64,000 nucleotides of DNA from Streptomyces capillispiralis (GCF_007829875.1 NZ_VIWV01000001.1:4868501-4932500); one strand, 5' to 3'; counted from the stretch's first letter, positions 42,040 through 50,838 are shown. The notes: generated by a model from the sequence alone, not told the origin. Numbers and translations are program-made.

Positions 42040-43566
42040 ATGACCACCGCGCAGTCCGGGACCGGACGCACCATCACCACCAGCATCCCCGCCCGTCTGG
42101 ACCGCCTGCCGTGGTCCCGCTGGCACTGGACCGTCGTCATCGGTCTCGGCACCGTGTGGATCCTCGACGGCCTGGAGGTCACGGTCGTCGGCAACATCGC
42201 CGGCCGCCTGTCCGAGCCGGGCAGCGGACTGCCCATCACCTCGGGCGAGGTCACCGGCATCGCCGCCGCCCTCTACGTGGCCGGTGCCTGCGCGGGCGCC
42301 CTGTTCTGGGGCCGCCTGACCGACATCTGGGGCCGCAAGAAGCTCTTCATGATCACCCTCGCGGTCTACCTCGGCGCCACCGCCCTCACCGCGATTGCCT
42401 TCGACACCTGGTGGTTCTTCCTCTTCCGCTTCCTCACCGGCTTCGGCATCGGCGGCGAGTACGCGGCCATCAACTCCGCGGTCGACGAGCTGATCCCGGC
42501 CCGGTACCGGGGCCGCGTCGACCTGATGATCAACGGCAGCTTCTGGCTGGGCGCGGTGGGCGGTTCCCTGCTGTCGATCCTCGCGCTGGACACGTCGATC
42601 TTCCCGGCGGACGTCGGCTGGCGCCTGACCTTCGCCCTCGGCGCCGTCCTCTCCCTGGTCATCCTCCTCGTACGGCGCCACGTCCCGGAAAGCCCCCGCT
42701 GGCTGCTGATCCACGGCCGTGACGAGGAAGCGGAACGCATCGTCGGCGAGATCGAGCAGCGGGTCGAGGCCGAGCGGAAGGAGCCGCTGCCCCGCGCGGA
42801 GGGCGAACTGACCATCCACCAGCGCAAGAACGTCACGTTCACCGAGATCGCCCGCACCGTCTTCGCCAAGTACCGCAGGCGCTCCGTCCTCGGCTTCTCC
42901 CTCTTCATCGGTCAGGCGTTCCTCTACAACGCCATCACCTTCGGCTTCGGCGCGATCCTGACCACGTTCTACGACGTGCCGTCAGGCAGCACCGGCTACT
43001 ACTTCGCCGTGATCGCGGTCGGCAACTTCCTGGGCCCGCTGCTGCTCGGCAAGCTCTTCGACACGGTCGGCCGCCGGGTGATGATCTCCGGCACGTACCT
43101 GCTCTCGGGCATCCTGCTGTTCGGCACGGCCTGGCTCTTCGACCGGGGCTCGCTCGGCGCGACGACCCTCACCGCCTGCTGGTGCGCGGTCCTGTTCTTC
43201 GCCTCCGCCGGTGCGAGCAGCGCGTACCTGACGGTCTCCGAGGTCTTCCCCATGGAGACCCGCGCGATGTCCATCGCCTTCTTCTACGCCCTCGGCACCG
43301 CCGCGGGCGGCATCAGCGGCCCCCTGCTCTTCGCCGACCTCACCGGCACGGGCAAGGTCGGCGACACGGTCCTCGCCTTCCAGATCGGCGCCGGCCTGAT
43401 GTGCGCGGCGGGCCTGGTGGCCGCGTTCCTCGCGGTGAAGGCGGAGCGCCGCTCCCTGGAGGACATCGCCACGCCGCTCACGGCGGCGGCGTCCCAGGCG
43501 AAGGCGGGGACCCGCCCGGACCTGGACGCGGACGCGGGCCCGGGCTCGCAGCCGGTGACGCCGTGA
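42040..43566 (+). CDS. MFS transporter, sugar-porter type
   Basis: A 508-aa membrane protein with twelve hydrophobic segments. Family motifs are GRLTDIWGRKK in loop 2-3, RFLTGFGIGGEYAAINSAVDELIPARYRGR, PESPRWLL before the central loop and GKLFDTVGRRVMI in loop 8-9. This suggests uptake of a sugar or an organic acid. The AGGGAGGG ribosome site is strong. The stop codon lies inside the first unit of a 30-bp tandem repeat. The 224 bp upstream contain no gene. Confidence 0.93.
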   Translation: MTTAQSGTGRTITTSIPARLDRLPWSRWHWTVVIGLGTVWILDGLEVTVVGNIAGRLSEPGSGLPITSGEVTGIAAALYVAGACAGALFWGRLTDIWGRKKLFMITLAVYLGATALTAIAFDTWWFFLFRFLTGFGIGGEYAAINSAVDELIPARYRGRVDLMINGSFWLGAVGGSLLSILALDTSIFPADVGWRLTFALGAVLSLVILLVRRHVPESPRWLLIHGRDEEAERIVGEIEQRVEAERKEPLPRAEGELTIHQRKNVTFTEIARTVFAKYRRRSVLGFSLFIGQAFLYNAITFGFGAILTTFYDVPSGSTGYYFAVIAVGNFLGPLLLGKLFDTVGRRVMISGTYLLSGILLFGTAWLFDRGSLGATTLTACWCAVLFFASAGASSAYLTVSEVFPMETRAMSIAFFYALGTAAGGISGPLLFADLTGTGKVGDTVLAFQIGAGLMCAAGLVAAFLAVKAERRSLEDIATPLTAAASQAKAGTRPDLDADAGPGSQPVTP

Positions 43567-43710
43567 GCCGGGCGCGACACTTGGCCCCCTCCGTGAGCGG
43601 GGTACGGCACCTCGCCCTCTCCGTGAGCCGGGCGCGGCACCTCGCCCCCTCCGTGAGCGGGGTACGGCACCTCGCCCCCTCCGTGAGCCGGGCGCGGCAC
43701 ATCGGTCCCG
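43563..43710. repeat. Five-unit 30-bp tandem repeat
   Basis: Units start at 43563, 43593, 43623, 43653 and 43683. They alternate between GTGAGCCGGGCGCGGCAC and GTGAGCGGGGTACGGCAC types, each followed by CTCGCCCCCTCC or a close variant. The first unit overlaps the stop codon of the MFS gene. Confidence 0.9.
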
Positions 43711-43742
43711 CCGTCCAGCCGGGCCGGCTCAGCCGTGCCGGT

Positions 43743-44045
43743 TCAGCCCCGCCGGTCCGCCACCGCCCACGAAGCGAGCGCCACGGCCCCCGCGGCGCCG
43801 AACACGGCGGGCCAGGCGCCCACCTTCCTGGCCAGCGGATGCGACCCGGCGAACGCGGCGACGTAGGCCACGGACAGCGCGCCCGCCGCCCTGCCCCCGG
43901 CCCGCTCCCGCCACTGCTGCGCCGCAGCGGCCCCGGCGACGGCGAGGACGACCCCGCCCAGCTGCCGCTTCCGGGTCCAGCGGGCCACGCCGTACCCCCC
44001 GACGAGTCCGCTCGCGGCCACCACCGAGCTGGGAACCTTCGCCAT
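43743..44045 (-). CDS. Small Ala/Gly-rich membrane protein
   Basis: A 100-aa protein with three or four short hydrophobic segments (VVAASGLVGGYGVARW, LGGVVLAVAGAAAAQQW, GALSVAYVAAFAGSHPL, WPAVFGAAGAVALASWAVA). It is not recognised as a named family. GAAGGCAGGCAGGC precedes the ATG. Composition and frame support coding. Confidence 0.6.
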   Translation of the reverse strand: MAKVPSSVVAASGLVGGYGVARWTRKRQLGGVVLAVAGAAAAQQWRERAGGRAAGALSVAYVAAFAGSHPLARKVGAWPAVFGAAGAVALASWAVADRRG

Positions 44046-44156
44046 GCCTGCCTGCCTTCTGCCACGACGCCCGAGGGGGGCGGTCTCTCACCGGCTTCCG
44101 AGGCTAACGCCCGGACGGCGTACGGACCGCACGGGGGCGGCCCGGCTCGACTTGAG

Positions 44157-44192
44157 TCGGAGGTTGTCAAGTTTCCTCCTCCGAGCTATATA
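44157..44192 (+). promoter_or_regulatory. Heat-shock gene promoter with inverted repeat
   Basis: TTGTCA (44164-44169), a 17-bp spacer and TATATA (44187-44192) form an unusually good vegetative promoter for this GC-rich DNA. TCGGAGG (44157-44163) and CCTCCGA (44178-44184) form an inverted repeat over the -35 region, a candidate operator for a RheA-like repressor. Confidence 0.7.
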
Positions 44193-44248
44193 AGAAGACG
44201 TAGACGAGGGCATCGCACAGATGACACCGCAGAAGGGAGTGGACTGTG

Positions 44249-44671
44249 ATGCTCATGCGTACCGACCCGTTCCGCGAGTTCGACCGGCTCGCGCAGCAGG
44301 TCCTCGGTTCGGCCGCCCGTCCCTCGGTGATGCCGATGGACGCCTACCGGGCGGGGGACGACTTCATCGTCCACTTCGACCTCCCCGGCATCGACCCGGA
44401 GAGCATCGAACTGGACGTCGAGCGCAACGTCCTCAACGTGCGCGCCGAACGCCGCTCCCCGGCCCCCGAGGACGCGGAGCCGGTGGTCGCCGAACGCCCC
44501 ACCGGCACCTTCACCCGTCAGCTCTTCCTCGGTGAAACCCTGGACACGGAACGCATCGACGCCTCCTACGACGCCGGCGTGCTGACCCTGCGCATCCCGG
44601 TGGCGGAGCAGGCCAAGCCGCGCCGCATCCAGATCACCGGCGGCGGCGGCCGCAGGCAGATCAGCAGCTGA
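44249..44671 (+). CDS. hsp18: Small heat shock protein, Hsp20/alpha-crystallin (Hsp18 type)
   Basis: A 140-aa chaperone that holds unfolding proteins. The start LMRTDPFREFDRLAQQVLG is like Streptomyces Hsp18. The alpha-crystallin domain contains DDFIVHFDLPGIDPESIELDVERNVLNVRAER and the family signature DAGVLTLRIPVAE. The ATG at 44249 lies 9 nt after GGGAG; the adjacent GTG at 44246 is an alternative. A strong promoter with a dyad precedes the gene, and DUF2267 follows. Confidence 0.95.
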   Translation: MLMRTDPFREFDRLAQQVLGSAARPSVMPMDAYRAGDDFIVHFDLPGIDPESIELDVERNVLNVRAERRSPAPEDAEPVVAERPTGTFTRQLFLGETLDTERIDASYDAGVLTLRIPVAEQAKPRRIQITGGGGRRQISS

Positions 44672-44803
44672 CGCAGCACCACGCACCGCGTCCCGCGGAC
44701 CCCGGCCGTCCACCGGCCGCCCGCGGGGCGCGCCCCCATGCCCGCCCGTCCCGGTGCAGCGGGGCGGACGGCCGAGGCCCCGGAAGAAGGAGAGGAGCCG
44801 CAC

Positions 44804-45277
44804 ATGACCACGCTGACCACCCCGCGCACGCCCGCACCCGCGAGCCCGCGGCCGGTGATCCCGGCCCCGGAGCGCAGCGACGGCTGGCGCCAACTGATCG
44901 ACACGGTGAAGGAGTCGGGCCAGTACCCGACGCGGGCGGAGGCGGAAAGCGTCACCCGTGTCGTCCTCTCCGCCCTCGGCGGCCACGTCGTCGGTGACGA
45001 ACGCGTCGAACTCGCCCGCGCCCTGCCCGAGGAGGCGGCGAGAGTCGTCGCCTCGCAGATCCCGGCGACCCGCAGCCTTACGGCGGCGGAGTTCGTCGAC
45101 TCGGTCGCGGCCCGCATCGAGGGCGCGACCCCGGCCACGGCCCGCTGGGACGTCAGCTCCGTCCTGAGCGTCCTGCCGGCCCTGGTGGGCGACGCCCTGG
45201 TGACCCGCGTGCTGGCCCACCTGCCCCCGGGCTACGCCCTCCTCTTCGGCCGGGCGGAGCTGGCCCCGGCGCAGTGA
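44804..45277 (+). CDS. DUF2267 protein next to hsp18
   Basis: A 157-aa protein with the DUF2267 helical domain (YPTRAEAESVTRVVLSALGGHVVGDERVELARALPEEAARVVAS, then LTAAEFVDSVAARIEG). The ribosome site GGAGAGGAG is strong. Genes of this type often accompany Hsp20 genes in actinobacteria, which suggests a stress role. The 132-bp gap from hsp18 has no clear terminator, so cotranscription is likely. Confidence 0.8.
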   Translation: MTTLTTPRTPAPASPRPVIPAPERSDGWRQLIDTVKESGQYPTRAEAESVTRVVLSALGGHVVGDERVELARALPEEAARVVASQIPATRSLTAAEFVDSVAARIEGATPATARWDVSSVLSVLPALVGDALVTRVLAHLPPGYALLFGRAELAPAQ

Positions 45278-45427
45278 CCACCCGGGGACCTGACCGCCGG
45301 ACCCCCGGCCGGTCCGTCGTTCAGGTCCCCGGAAAACCGCTCGCCCCGCACCCTCCCCGCGCGGGAAGCTGCCGCACCGACCCCCGACCGCCGGGGGCCG
45401 GAACAGGACCCCGCCCCGGGAGGGCAG

Positions 45428-45808
45428 TTGACCCACCACCCCGTCATTCGCCACATCACCTTCGACTGCACCGGCGACCCCTACGACCTCGCCCTGTTCT
45501 GGAGCGGGATGCTCGGCAACCCGCTCGCCGACGACGACAAGCCGGGCGACCCCGAGGCCCTGATCGAGGACCCGTCCGGCGGCCCGGGCCTGCTGTTCGT
45601 CCGGGTGGAGGAGGGCAAGACCGCGAAGAACCGCCTCCACTTCGACCTGCGGCCCCGGGGCCGCACCCGCGCCGACGAGGTGGCCCGCGCCCTCGCGCTC
45701 GGCGCCCGCCTGCTCGCCGACCACACCCGCCCCGACGGCGGCGGCTGGGTCACCCTGGCCGACCCGGAAGGCAACGAGTTCTGTATGGAACGGGGCGAAC
45801 TGGACTGA
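45428..45808 (+). CDS. VOC superfamily (glyoxalase-like) protein
   Basis: A 126-aa single-domain VOC protein (IRHITFDCTGDPYDLALFWSGMLGNPL at the start and WVTLADPEGNEFCMERGEL at the end, with metal-type Glu and His positions). The substrate is unknown. The start is TTG after GGGAGGG, unusual but common enough in Streptomyces. Confidence 0.85.
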   Translation: MTHHPVIRHITFDCTGDPYDLALFWSGMLGNPLADDDKPGDPEALIEDPSGGPGLLFVRVEEGKTAKNRLHFDLRPRGRTRADEVARALALGARLLADHTRPDGGGWVTLADPEGNEFCMERGELD

Positions 45809-45850
45809 CCGTGTCGTCCTGTTCCGGTGGGTGCCCCGGCGCTCCGCCGA

Positions 45851-45866
45851 GCGTACGATCGTACGC
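45851..45866. promoter_or_regulatory. 16-bp palindrome touching the acetyltransferase start codon
   Basis: GCGTACGATCGTACGC is a perfect palindrome that ends directly before the ATG at 45867. TACGAT could be a -10 box for a leaderless message, and the palindrome an operator, perhaps for the TetR gene downstream. Confidence 0.45.
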
Positions 45867-46448
45867 ATGCCGACGGACCACTTCGCGGGTGACCCGCGCA
45901 CCAACCTCGAACGGATGCTCGCGGGCGACCTCTACATCGCCGACGACCCGGAGATCGCCCGCCGGCTGCGGCACGCGATGCGGCTGACGGCCCGCTACCA
46001 GAGCGCGTACCTGGAGGACCCCGCCGAGGCGAGGAAGATCCTCACCGAGCTCCTCGCCTCCGCCGGGGAGGACGTCGACGTACGCCCGCCCCTGTACGTC
46101 GACTACGGCAGCAACATCACCATCGGCGCCCGCACCTTCGTCAACTACCACCTGACCGCGCTGGACGTCGCCCCCATCACCATCGGCGAGGACTGCCAGA
46201 TCGGACCCAACGTCCAGCTCCTCACGCCCACCCACCCGGTGGAACCGGGGCCCCGCCGCGACAAGCTGGAGGCCGCGCTGCCCATCACCATCGGGGACAA
46301 CGTCTGGCTCGGCGGCGGGGTCGTCGTGTGTCCCGGAGTGACCATCGGGGACAACTCCGTCATCGGCGCCGGCGCGGTGGTCACCAAGGACGTCCCCGCC
46401 GATGTCGTCGCCGTCGGCAACCCGGCCCGCCCGGTCCGCACGATCTGA
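45867..46448 (+). CDS. Maltose/galactoside O-acetyltransferase (hexapeptide repeat)
   Basis: A 193-aa left-handed beta-helix acetyltransferase of the Maa/NodL type. ERMLAGDLYIADDPEIARRL is the N-terminal Mac domain, and DYGSNITIGARTFVNYHLTALD, LLTPTHPVEP (His catalytic) and ITIGDNVWLGGGVVVCPGVTIG carry the hexapeptide repeats. It should transfer acetyl from acetyl-CoA to a sugar. The gene is 23 bp before a TetR regulator on the same strand. Confidence 0.93.
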   Translation: MPTDHFAGDPRTNLERMLAGDLYIADDPEIARRLRHAMRLTARYQSAYLEDPAEARKILTELLASAGEDVDVRPPLYVDYGSNITIGARTFVNYHLTALDVAPITIGEDCQIGPNVQLLTPTHPVEPGPRRDKLEAALPITIGDNVWLGGGVVVCPGVTIGDNSVIGAGAVVTKDVPADVVAVGNPARPVRTI

Positions 46449-46471
46449 CCCCCAGCACCGAGCACCCCGCC

Positions 46472-47020
46472 ATGGCCACCGGACACACGGACCCGCACCG
46501 CCGCGCCCGCATCCTCGCCGCCACGCTCGACCTGATCGTCGAGGAGGGCGTGGCCGGCGTCTCCCACCGCAAGATCGCCGCGCGCGCCCAGGTCCCCCTG
46601 GGCTCGATGACGTACCACTTCACCGGCATCGACGACCTGCTGCGCGAGGCCTTCACCGGCCACGCCGACCACTACGTGACCCTCTTCGAACAGCACCTCG
46701 GCGGAGCCACCACCCCCGACGAGGCCCGGGAGGCGGTCACCGACCTCATCCACACCCTCTCCGAGGGCCCCAACCGCGATCTGGTCCTCACCCAGGAGCT
46801 CTACACCCTGGCCGCCCGCCACGAGCAGTACCGGGTCCTCTGCCGCACGTGGATGCGCCGCAGCCGCGACCTCCTGGAACAGCACTTCTCCCCGCCCACG
46901 GCCCGTCAGCTGGACGCCCTCATCGAGGGCCTGACCCTGCACCGGGCCATGGACGACCACCCGCCCGACCGCGCACTGACCCGCGAGGCGGTGGCCCGCA
47001 TCACCCGCGCGGTCCCGTGA
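46472..47020 (+). CDS. TetR-family transcriptional regulator
   Basis: A 182-aa regulator. The N-terminal HTH reads RARILAATLDLIVEEGVAGVSHRKIAARAQVPLGSMTYHFTG. The rest is a helical ligand domain (DDLLREAFTGHADHYVTLFEQHLG and later helices). It follows the acetyltransferase and may regulate it. The ATG has no good ribosome site, which is compatible with coupling to the upstream gene. Confidence 0.9.
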   Translation: MATGHTDPHRRARILAATLDLIVEEGVAGVSHRKIAARAQVPLGSMTYHFTGIDDLLREAFTGHADHYVTLFEQHLGGATTPDEAREAVTDLIHTLSEGPNRDLVLTQELYTLAARHEQYRVLCRTWMRRSRDLLEQHFSPPTARQLDALIEGLTLHRAMDDHPPDRALTREAVARITRAVP

Positions 47021-47053
47021 GCGAGCGGCAGAACCCCTTGGCAGGGTGCGCCG

Positions 47054-47140
47054 ATGCCGTCGATCAGGCAGTCCCAGGTCACCTTCGACTGCGCGGAACC
47101 CGGTGAAGAGCGCCTCGCCGCACCCGAGGCCGGGTGCTGA
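47054..47140 (+). pseudogene. Remnant of a VOC (glyoxalase-like) gene
   Basis: A short frame reads IRQSQVTFDCAEPGEERLAAPE before a stop. QVTFDCAEPERLA is the usual N-terminus of one Streptomyces VOC group, and the remaining 90 or so residues are missing. It is probably a truncated gene between the TetR gene and the hydrolase. The 28-aa length limits certainty. Confidence 0.35.
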
Positions 47141-47177
47141 GGTCGGACACCCGTACCCGGGACCGACTCCCGGAGCG

Positions 47178-48422
47178 TCATGGCGCGGCGGGTGATACGG
47201 GATCACGCAGCGAGCGGGCGAAGAACGCGGCCAGGTGGTCGCGCTGGGTGACGACGGCCCGGGCGGGGCTGATCGTTCCGATGACGGCGGTGACCACGCC
47301 GCGCGGAAGGTCCAGGGCGCGGGCGATCCGGGGGAGCACCGCCACAGCGTCGGAGTACGTGCCGTGCGCGGAGCCGGGCAGCGTCACGCAGCGGTGCCAC
47401 GCGCCGCTGTTGCGGGCGAGTGCGCCCCAGGAGGGCACGGTGGCGAGGTCGTTGCCGTCCTTGCCCATCAGGAGGAACGGGCGGTCCAGGCCGTTTCGCG
47501 CCACGGTCGAGTAGTGGCCGGGGTCGCCGGGCTCCTGGACGTACGCGAGCACACCGTCGAGGTCGGCGGCTGCCCGGAGCCGGCGGTCGTCGTGCATCGT
47601 CTGCAGGGCGGCGAACCCGCCGGCCGAGTGGCCGAACATCCCCGTACGGGACAGGTCCGCCACACGGCGAAGCTCCTTCGGCAGGGCGGAGGGCAGCGCG
47701 TCGAGCACGAAGCGGAGATCCGCCACCCGCGCCTGCACGGTCTGTTCGAGCAGCGCCCTGATCCGTTCCTCGTCCCCGCCCGTCGCCTCCAAGCGCGCCG
47801 GGAGAACGGTGTGCTCCACGCGGTCACCGGGGAACTCCACGGCTGTCGCGTCGTACGTGTGGTCCACGGTGACGACCATGTGTCCGCGCGAGGCGAGATC
47901 GTCGGTCAGGGTGGTGCCGAAGGTGCGCGGGTCGAGGACGCCGGGCGAGTACAGCACGACCGGGTACGGCCCCCCGCGCAGGTCCGCGGGGGCGCCCTCG
48001 TGGGCGTGGGTCAGGGTGGCGGCCCAGTCGACCCGGTCCGCCGGCACCTCGCCGAGGTTGTTCAGCGCGGCGAACGCCGCTGCCGCGCCGGACCGCATGT
48101 GCGGGGCGCGCGGGTGTGCGCGGGTGACGCCGGGCCGTGCCGGGTAGCGCACGTCGACCATCAGCTCCCGGTACGGGCGGCCGGGCACCCATGGATCAGG
48201 GCGTGACGTGTCGACCAGCCGCAGCGACACCGTGCCCAGGACATGGGGTCCGCCCGGGGCGGGGAGCGTCAGCCGGACGGATGGTGCGCCCGCCTCCCGT
48301 GAGCCCGGCGTTGCCGACCGGGACGCGGCGGAGCCGGTGCCCCGCCCCGCGGCGTGCGCCGGCGTGGCGGCGGCCAGGGCGGCGGCGACCGCGGCGAGCA
48401 GGGTGGCGCGACGGGTGGGCAC
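47178..48422 (-). CDS. Secreted alpha/beta hydrolase (PAF-acetylhydrolase-like)
   Basis: A 414-aa exported esterase. The GTG at 48422 gives a signal peptide (RRATLLAAVAAALAAATPAHAA, Arg-Arg start). The nucleophile elbow is GHSAGG, the oxyanion region YPVVLYSPGVLDPR, and Asp/His candidates are in DLDGVLAYVQEPGD and PGSAHGTYSD. The layout matches bacterial PAF-acetylhydrolase and dienelactone hydrolase relatives. The substrate is unknown. A longer in-frame N-terminus (ATG at 48518) lacks signal-peptide logic. Confidence 0.85.
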   Translation of the reverse strand: MPTRRATLLAAVAAALAAATPAHAAGRGTGSAASRSATPGSREAGAPSVRLTLPAPGGPHVLGTVSLRLVDTSRPDPWVPGRPYRELMVDVRYPARPGVTRAHPRAPHMRSGAAAAFAALNNLGEVPADRVDWAATLTHAHEGAPADLRGGPYPVVLYSPGVLDPRTFGTTLTDDLASRGHMVVTVDHTYDATAVEFPGDRVEHTVLPARLEATGGDEERIRALLEQTVQARVADLRFVLDALPSALPKELRRVADLSRTGMFGHSAGGFAALQTMHDDRRLRAAADLDGVLAYVQEPGDPGHYSTVARNGLDRPFLLMGKDGNDLATVPSWGALARNSGAWHRCVTLPGSAHGTYSDAVAVLPRIARALDLPRGVVTAVIGTISPARAVVTQRDHLAAFFARSLRDPVSPAAP

Positions 48423-48573
48423 GATGATTACCCCGTTTCCGATGCTGGTTCGGGCGCGATGCGGGCGCATGCGGGCGCTGTCGGCAGCAGGATCTCGGAC
48501 GAGGATGCCGGTCGCCATCCGCGTGGCCCGTGGGGCGCGGGGGGATACCCCGTCGAGGTGACGTACCGCCCGA

Positions 48574-49611
48574 TCAGTCTCCCTGTCCCGCGGAATGTCC
48601 CATGGAATGTCCCATGGAATGTCCCATGGAATGTCCCACGAAAGGTCCCACGAAAGGGTCCGGACCGGGGCCTCGGGGTCCCGCCACCACGTTCTCCGCC
48701 CGTCCGCTCAGGAACGCCTCGACGTTGCCGACGCAGATGTCGCCCTTCCGGGCCAGCGCGGTGTCCGTGTAGAAGCCGATGTGGGGCGTGGCCACCACGT
48801 TGTCCAGAGCCGTGATGTCGCCGCGCTCGGGGTCCAGGTCGTCGAGGCCCGCGCCCGCCAGCCGGCCGTTCGTCAGCGCGTCGTGGAGAGCGTCCTGGTC
48901 GACGAGGGCGGCGCGGGCGGTGTTGATCAGGAACGCTCCCGGCTTCATCATCGACAGCTCCTTCTCGCCGAGCAGCCCGTGGGTCCCCGGGGTGAGCGGC
49001 AGGTGCAGGGAGACGAAGTCGGCCTCGCGCAGCAGGTCGGGCATCGGCCGGAACTCGACTCCGAGCCGCCCCGCCCGCTCGTCCGACATGTTCCTGGCGT
49101 ACGCGAGCACGCGCATGCCCAGCGCGGCGCCGAGCCCGGCGAGACGGCTGCCGATGTCCCCGACACCGATGATCCCCAGCGTGCGGCCGCCGAGTTCGGT
49201 GCCGCCGAGGCCCTGCCAGGACAGGGTGCCGCCGCGCACTCTCCGACTGCCGCGGGCGATGTTGCGGCAGAGCGCCAGCATCAGGCCGAGGGCGAGCTCG
49301 GACACCGCCGACCCGGCGTAGGCGGGGACGTTCGTCACGGTGATGCCGAGCCGGGCGGCGGCGCGCACGTCCACGTAGTCGTGCCCGGTGGCCCAGACCG
49401 AGATCATCCGCAGCTCCGGGAGCTGCCGCAGGAGCGCGGCGTCCAGGGAGGTCCAGCCGAGCACGGCGACCTCGGCACCGCTCAGGCGACGCCTGATCTC
49501 CTCCGCCCCGGCGGGAGCGGTCGTGTGCACCTCGACCTCTCCCATGCGCCGCAGCCTGGCGATCTGGGCGTCACTGAGGTCGCAGTCGTCCAGCAGCACG
49601 ATCCTGGTCAC
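48574..49611 (-). CDS. D-2-hydroxyacid dehydrogenase with repeat C-terminus
   Basis: A 345-aa NAD-dependent dehydrogenase of the D-isomer group. The dinucleotide fold is LGIIGVGDIGSRLAGLGAALG. Catalytic Arg lies in INTARAALVDQDALHDAL, Glu in LDDLDPERG and His in VATPHIGFYTD. The last residues are a repeat (VGHSMGHSMGHSMGHS) from a 12-bp tandem duplication. The GTG start overlaps the TPR gene stop (GTGA), so it belongs to the coupled operon with the TPR and small helical proteins. Its role there is unclear. Confidence 0.9.
   Translation of the reverse strand: MTRIVLLDDCDLSDAQIARLRRMGEVEVHTTAPAGAEEIRRRLSGAEVAVLGWTSLDAALLRQLPELRMISVWATGHDYVDVRAAARLGITVTNVPAYAGSAVSELALGLMLALCRNIARGSRRVRGGTLSWQGLGGTELGGRTLGIIGVGDIGSRLAGLGAALGMRVLAYARNMSDERAGRLGVEFRPMPDLLREADFVSLHLPLTPGTHGLLGEKELSMMKPGAFLINTARAALVDQDALHDALTNGRLAGAGLDDLDPERGDITALDNVVATPHIGFYTDTALARKGDICVGNVEAFLSGRAENVVAGPRGPGPDPFVGPFVGHSMGHSMGHSMGHSAGQGD
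48585..48656. repeat. Six 12-bp tandem repeats in the dehydrogenase 3' end
   Basis: Six units (GTCCCGCGGAAT once, GTCCCATGGAAT three times, GTCCCACGAAAG twice) encode the C-terminal GHSM/FVG-type tetrapeptide repeats on the minus strand. The repeat lies 9 bp inside the stop codon. Confidence 0.9.
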
Positions 49612-50828
49612 TCGGGTCTCCCGTGGGGGGTGAAGTGGTGTCGGACCTCCAGGAGGTGCTGTGCTTCCGAGGTCGCGATCATCGACGAGGGGATGGCGCG
49701 GATCACGTCGTCCGCCCATGAGGCGAGCAGCGGACTGCGGTGCTCCGCCGGAACGTCCCGCAGGACCGACCCGACGAGGCGGCAGCCCTCCTCGACATCG
49801 ACACGGCGCACGAGGAGCGCGGCCTGGTTGAGCCGCACCAGCTGGGGATCGAGCCACTCGGACGGGTCGAACAGCGCGAGCGCCGCTGCCTGCGCGGACA
49901 GGGCCGGGCCGGTCAGCCCGAGGGTGGTCAGGGCGACACCGCGGCTGAGGGCGGCCTGCTGGACGGTCCAGTCGAACAGGCCGAGGTGCTCGTGCGGTGG
50001 TGCGGTGTCGTGAGCCTGCTCCGCCAGGTCCAACGACCGCAGTACGCCCCGCTGGTCGCCGAGGGCGGCGCGGGCGCGGGACTTCACCGTGTGGCCCATG
50101 ACGGTCGCCGCCGGCGATCGGCGGGGAGCGGTGTCGACGGCGGCCTGCGCCAGCCGGGACGCTTCCTGGAGGGAGGCCGCGTAGTGCAGGGCGATGAAGC
50201 CCGCACGCGCGAACGTCCAGGCGCGCAGCTCACGGTCGCGGATCTCCAGGGCCAGCCGCCGGGCGAGGTGCATCCACTTCCTGGACTCGGCCGGACGCCC
50301 GAGGTCGTCCACGACCACCGCCACCATGGCGCTCAGTCTCCCCATGAGCCGCAGCGCCCTCTTCTGCGCGTCGGGCAGGCGGCAGGCCTCGAGCAACTCC
50401 TGGAGGTCGATGAAGTCGGACAGCAGCTCCCGCAGATAGGCGAGCGGGGGAGCGGACGCGTACCGCAGGGCGTGGCCGTGGACGGCCTCCTCCCACGCGT
50501 CGAAGACCCCCCGGGCCGGACCGCCGGCCGACAAGTACTGTTCCGTGCGGCTACGGGTGAGTGCGACCGCCTCGATGGTGCCGTCGGTGAGCGGGATCCC
50601 CACGCCCGCCCCAATGGCTCGTAGAAAAGACCGTCGCTCCATCGTGTCCCTGACGTCTCCGAAAGCCAGCGAATCGCGTCTGTCGTGCGTACGTCCGCCG
50701 GGGCCTTCTTCAAGAGTTACGGAGCCGTATACCGAACCAATGACCGTGACTTTTTCGATGTTCGCTTCCCCGCTCACGGCCACGTGCTGTGCCGGGGGAA
50801 GTCCAGCCGGTGGCTCGGCCTTCCTCAT
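49608..50828 (-). CDS. TPR protein with N-terminal amyloid-like signalling motif (receptor candidate)
   Basis: A 406-aa protein of unknown function. Residues 22-39 (ANIEKVTVIGSVYGSVTL) match the last 18 residues of the upstream small protein in 9 of 18 positions. After a linker comes RRSFLRAIGAGVGIPL and then helical TPR-like sequence (ALRLMGRLSAMVAVVVDDLGRPAESRKWMHLARRLAL, ARAGFIALHYAASLQEASRLAQAAVD). No HTH is seen. The arrangement resembles receptors of bacterial amyloid signalling (BASS) that recruit an adjacent effector through paired motifs. The GAGG ribosome site overlaps the upstream stop codon, so the pair is coupled. The receptor role is inference. Confidence 0.7.
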   Translation of the reverse strand: MRKAEPPAGLPPAQHVAVSGEANIEKVTVIGSVYGSVTLEEGPGGRTHDRRDSLAFGDVRDTMERRSFLRAIGAGVGIPLTDGTIEAVALTRSRTEQYLSAGGPARGVFDAWEEAVHGHALRYASAPPLAYLRELLSDFIDLQELLEACRLPDAQKRALRLMGRLSAMVAVVVDDLGRPAESRKWMHLARRLALEIRDRELRAWTFARAGFIALHYAASLQEASRLAQAAVDTAPRRSPAATVMGHTVKSRARAALGDQRGVLRSLDLAEQAHDTAPPHEHLGLFDWTVQQAALSRGVALTTLGLTGPALSAQAAALALFDPSEWLDPQLVRLNQAALLVRRVDVEEGCRLVGSVLRDVPAEHRSPLLASWADDVIRAIPSSMIATSEAQHLLEVRHHFTPHGRPE

Positions 50829-50838
50829 ATGACTCGCC

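Noticed and set aside
43563..43710. CRISPR-like array of 30-bp units
   Set aside because: The units are contiguous without unique spacers and no cas gene is present, so it is a tandem repeat.
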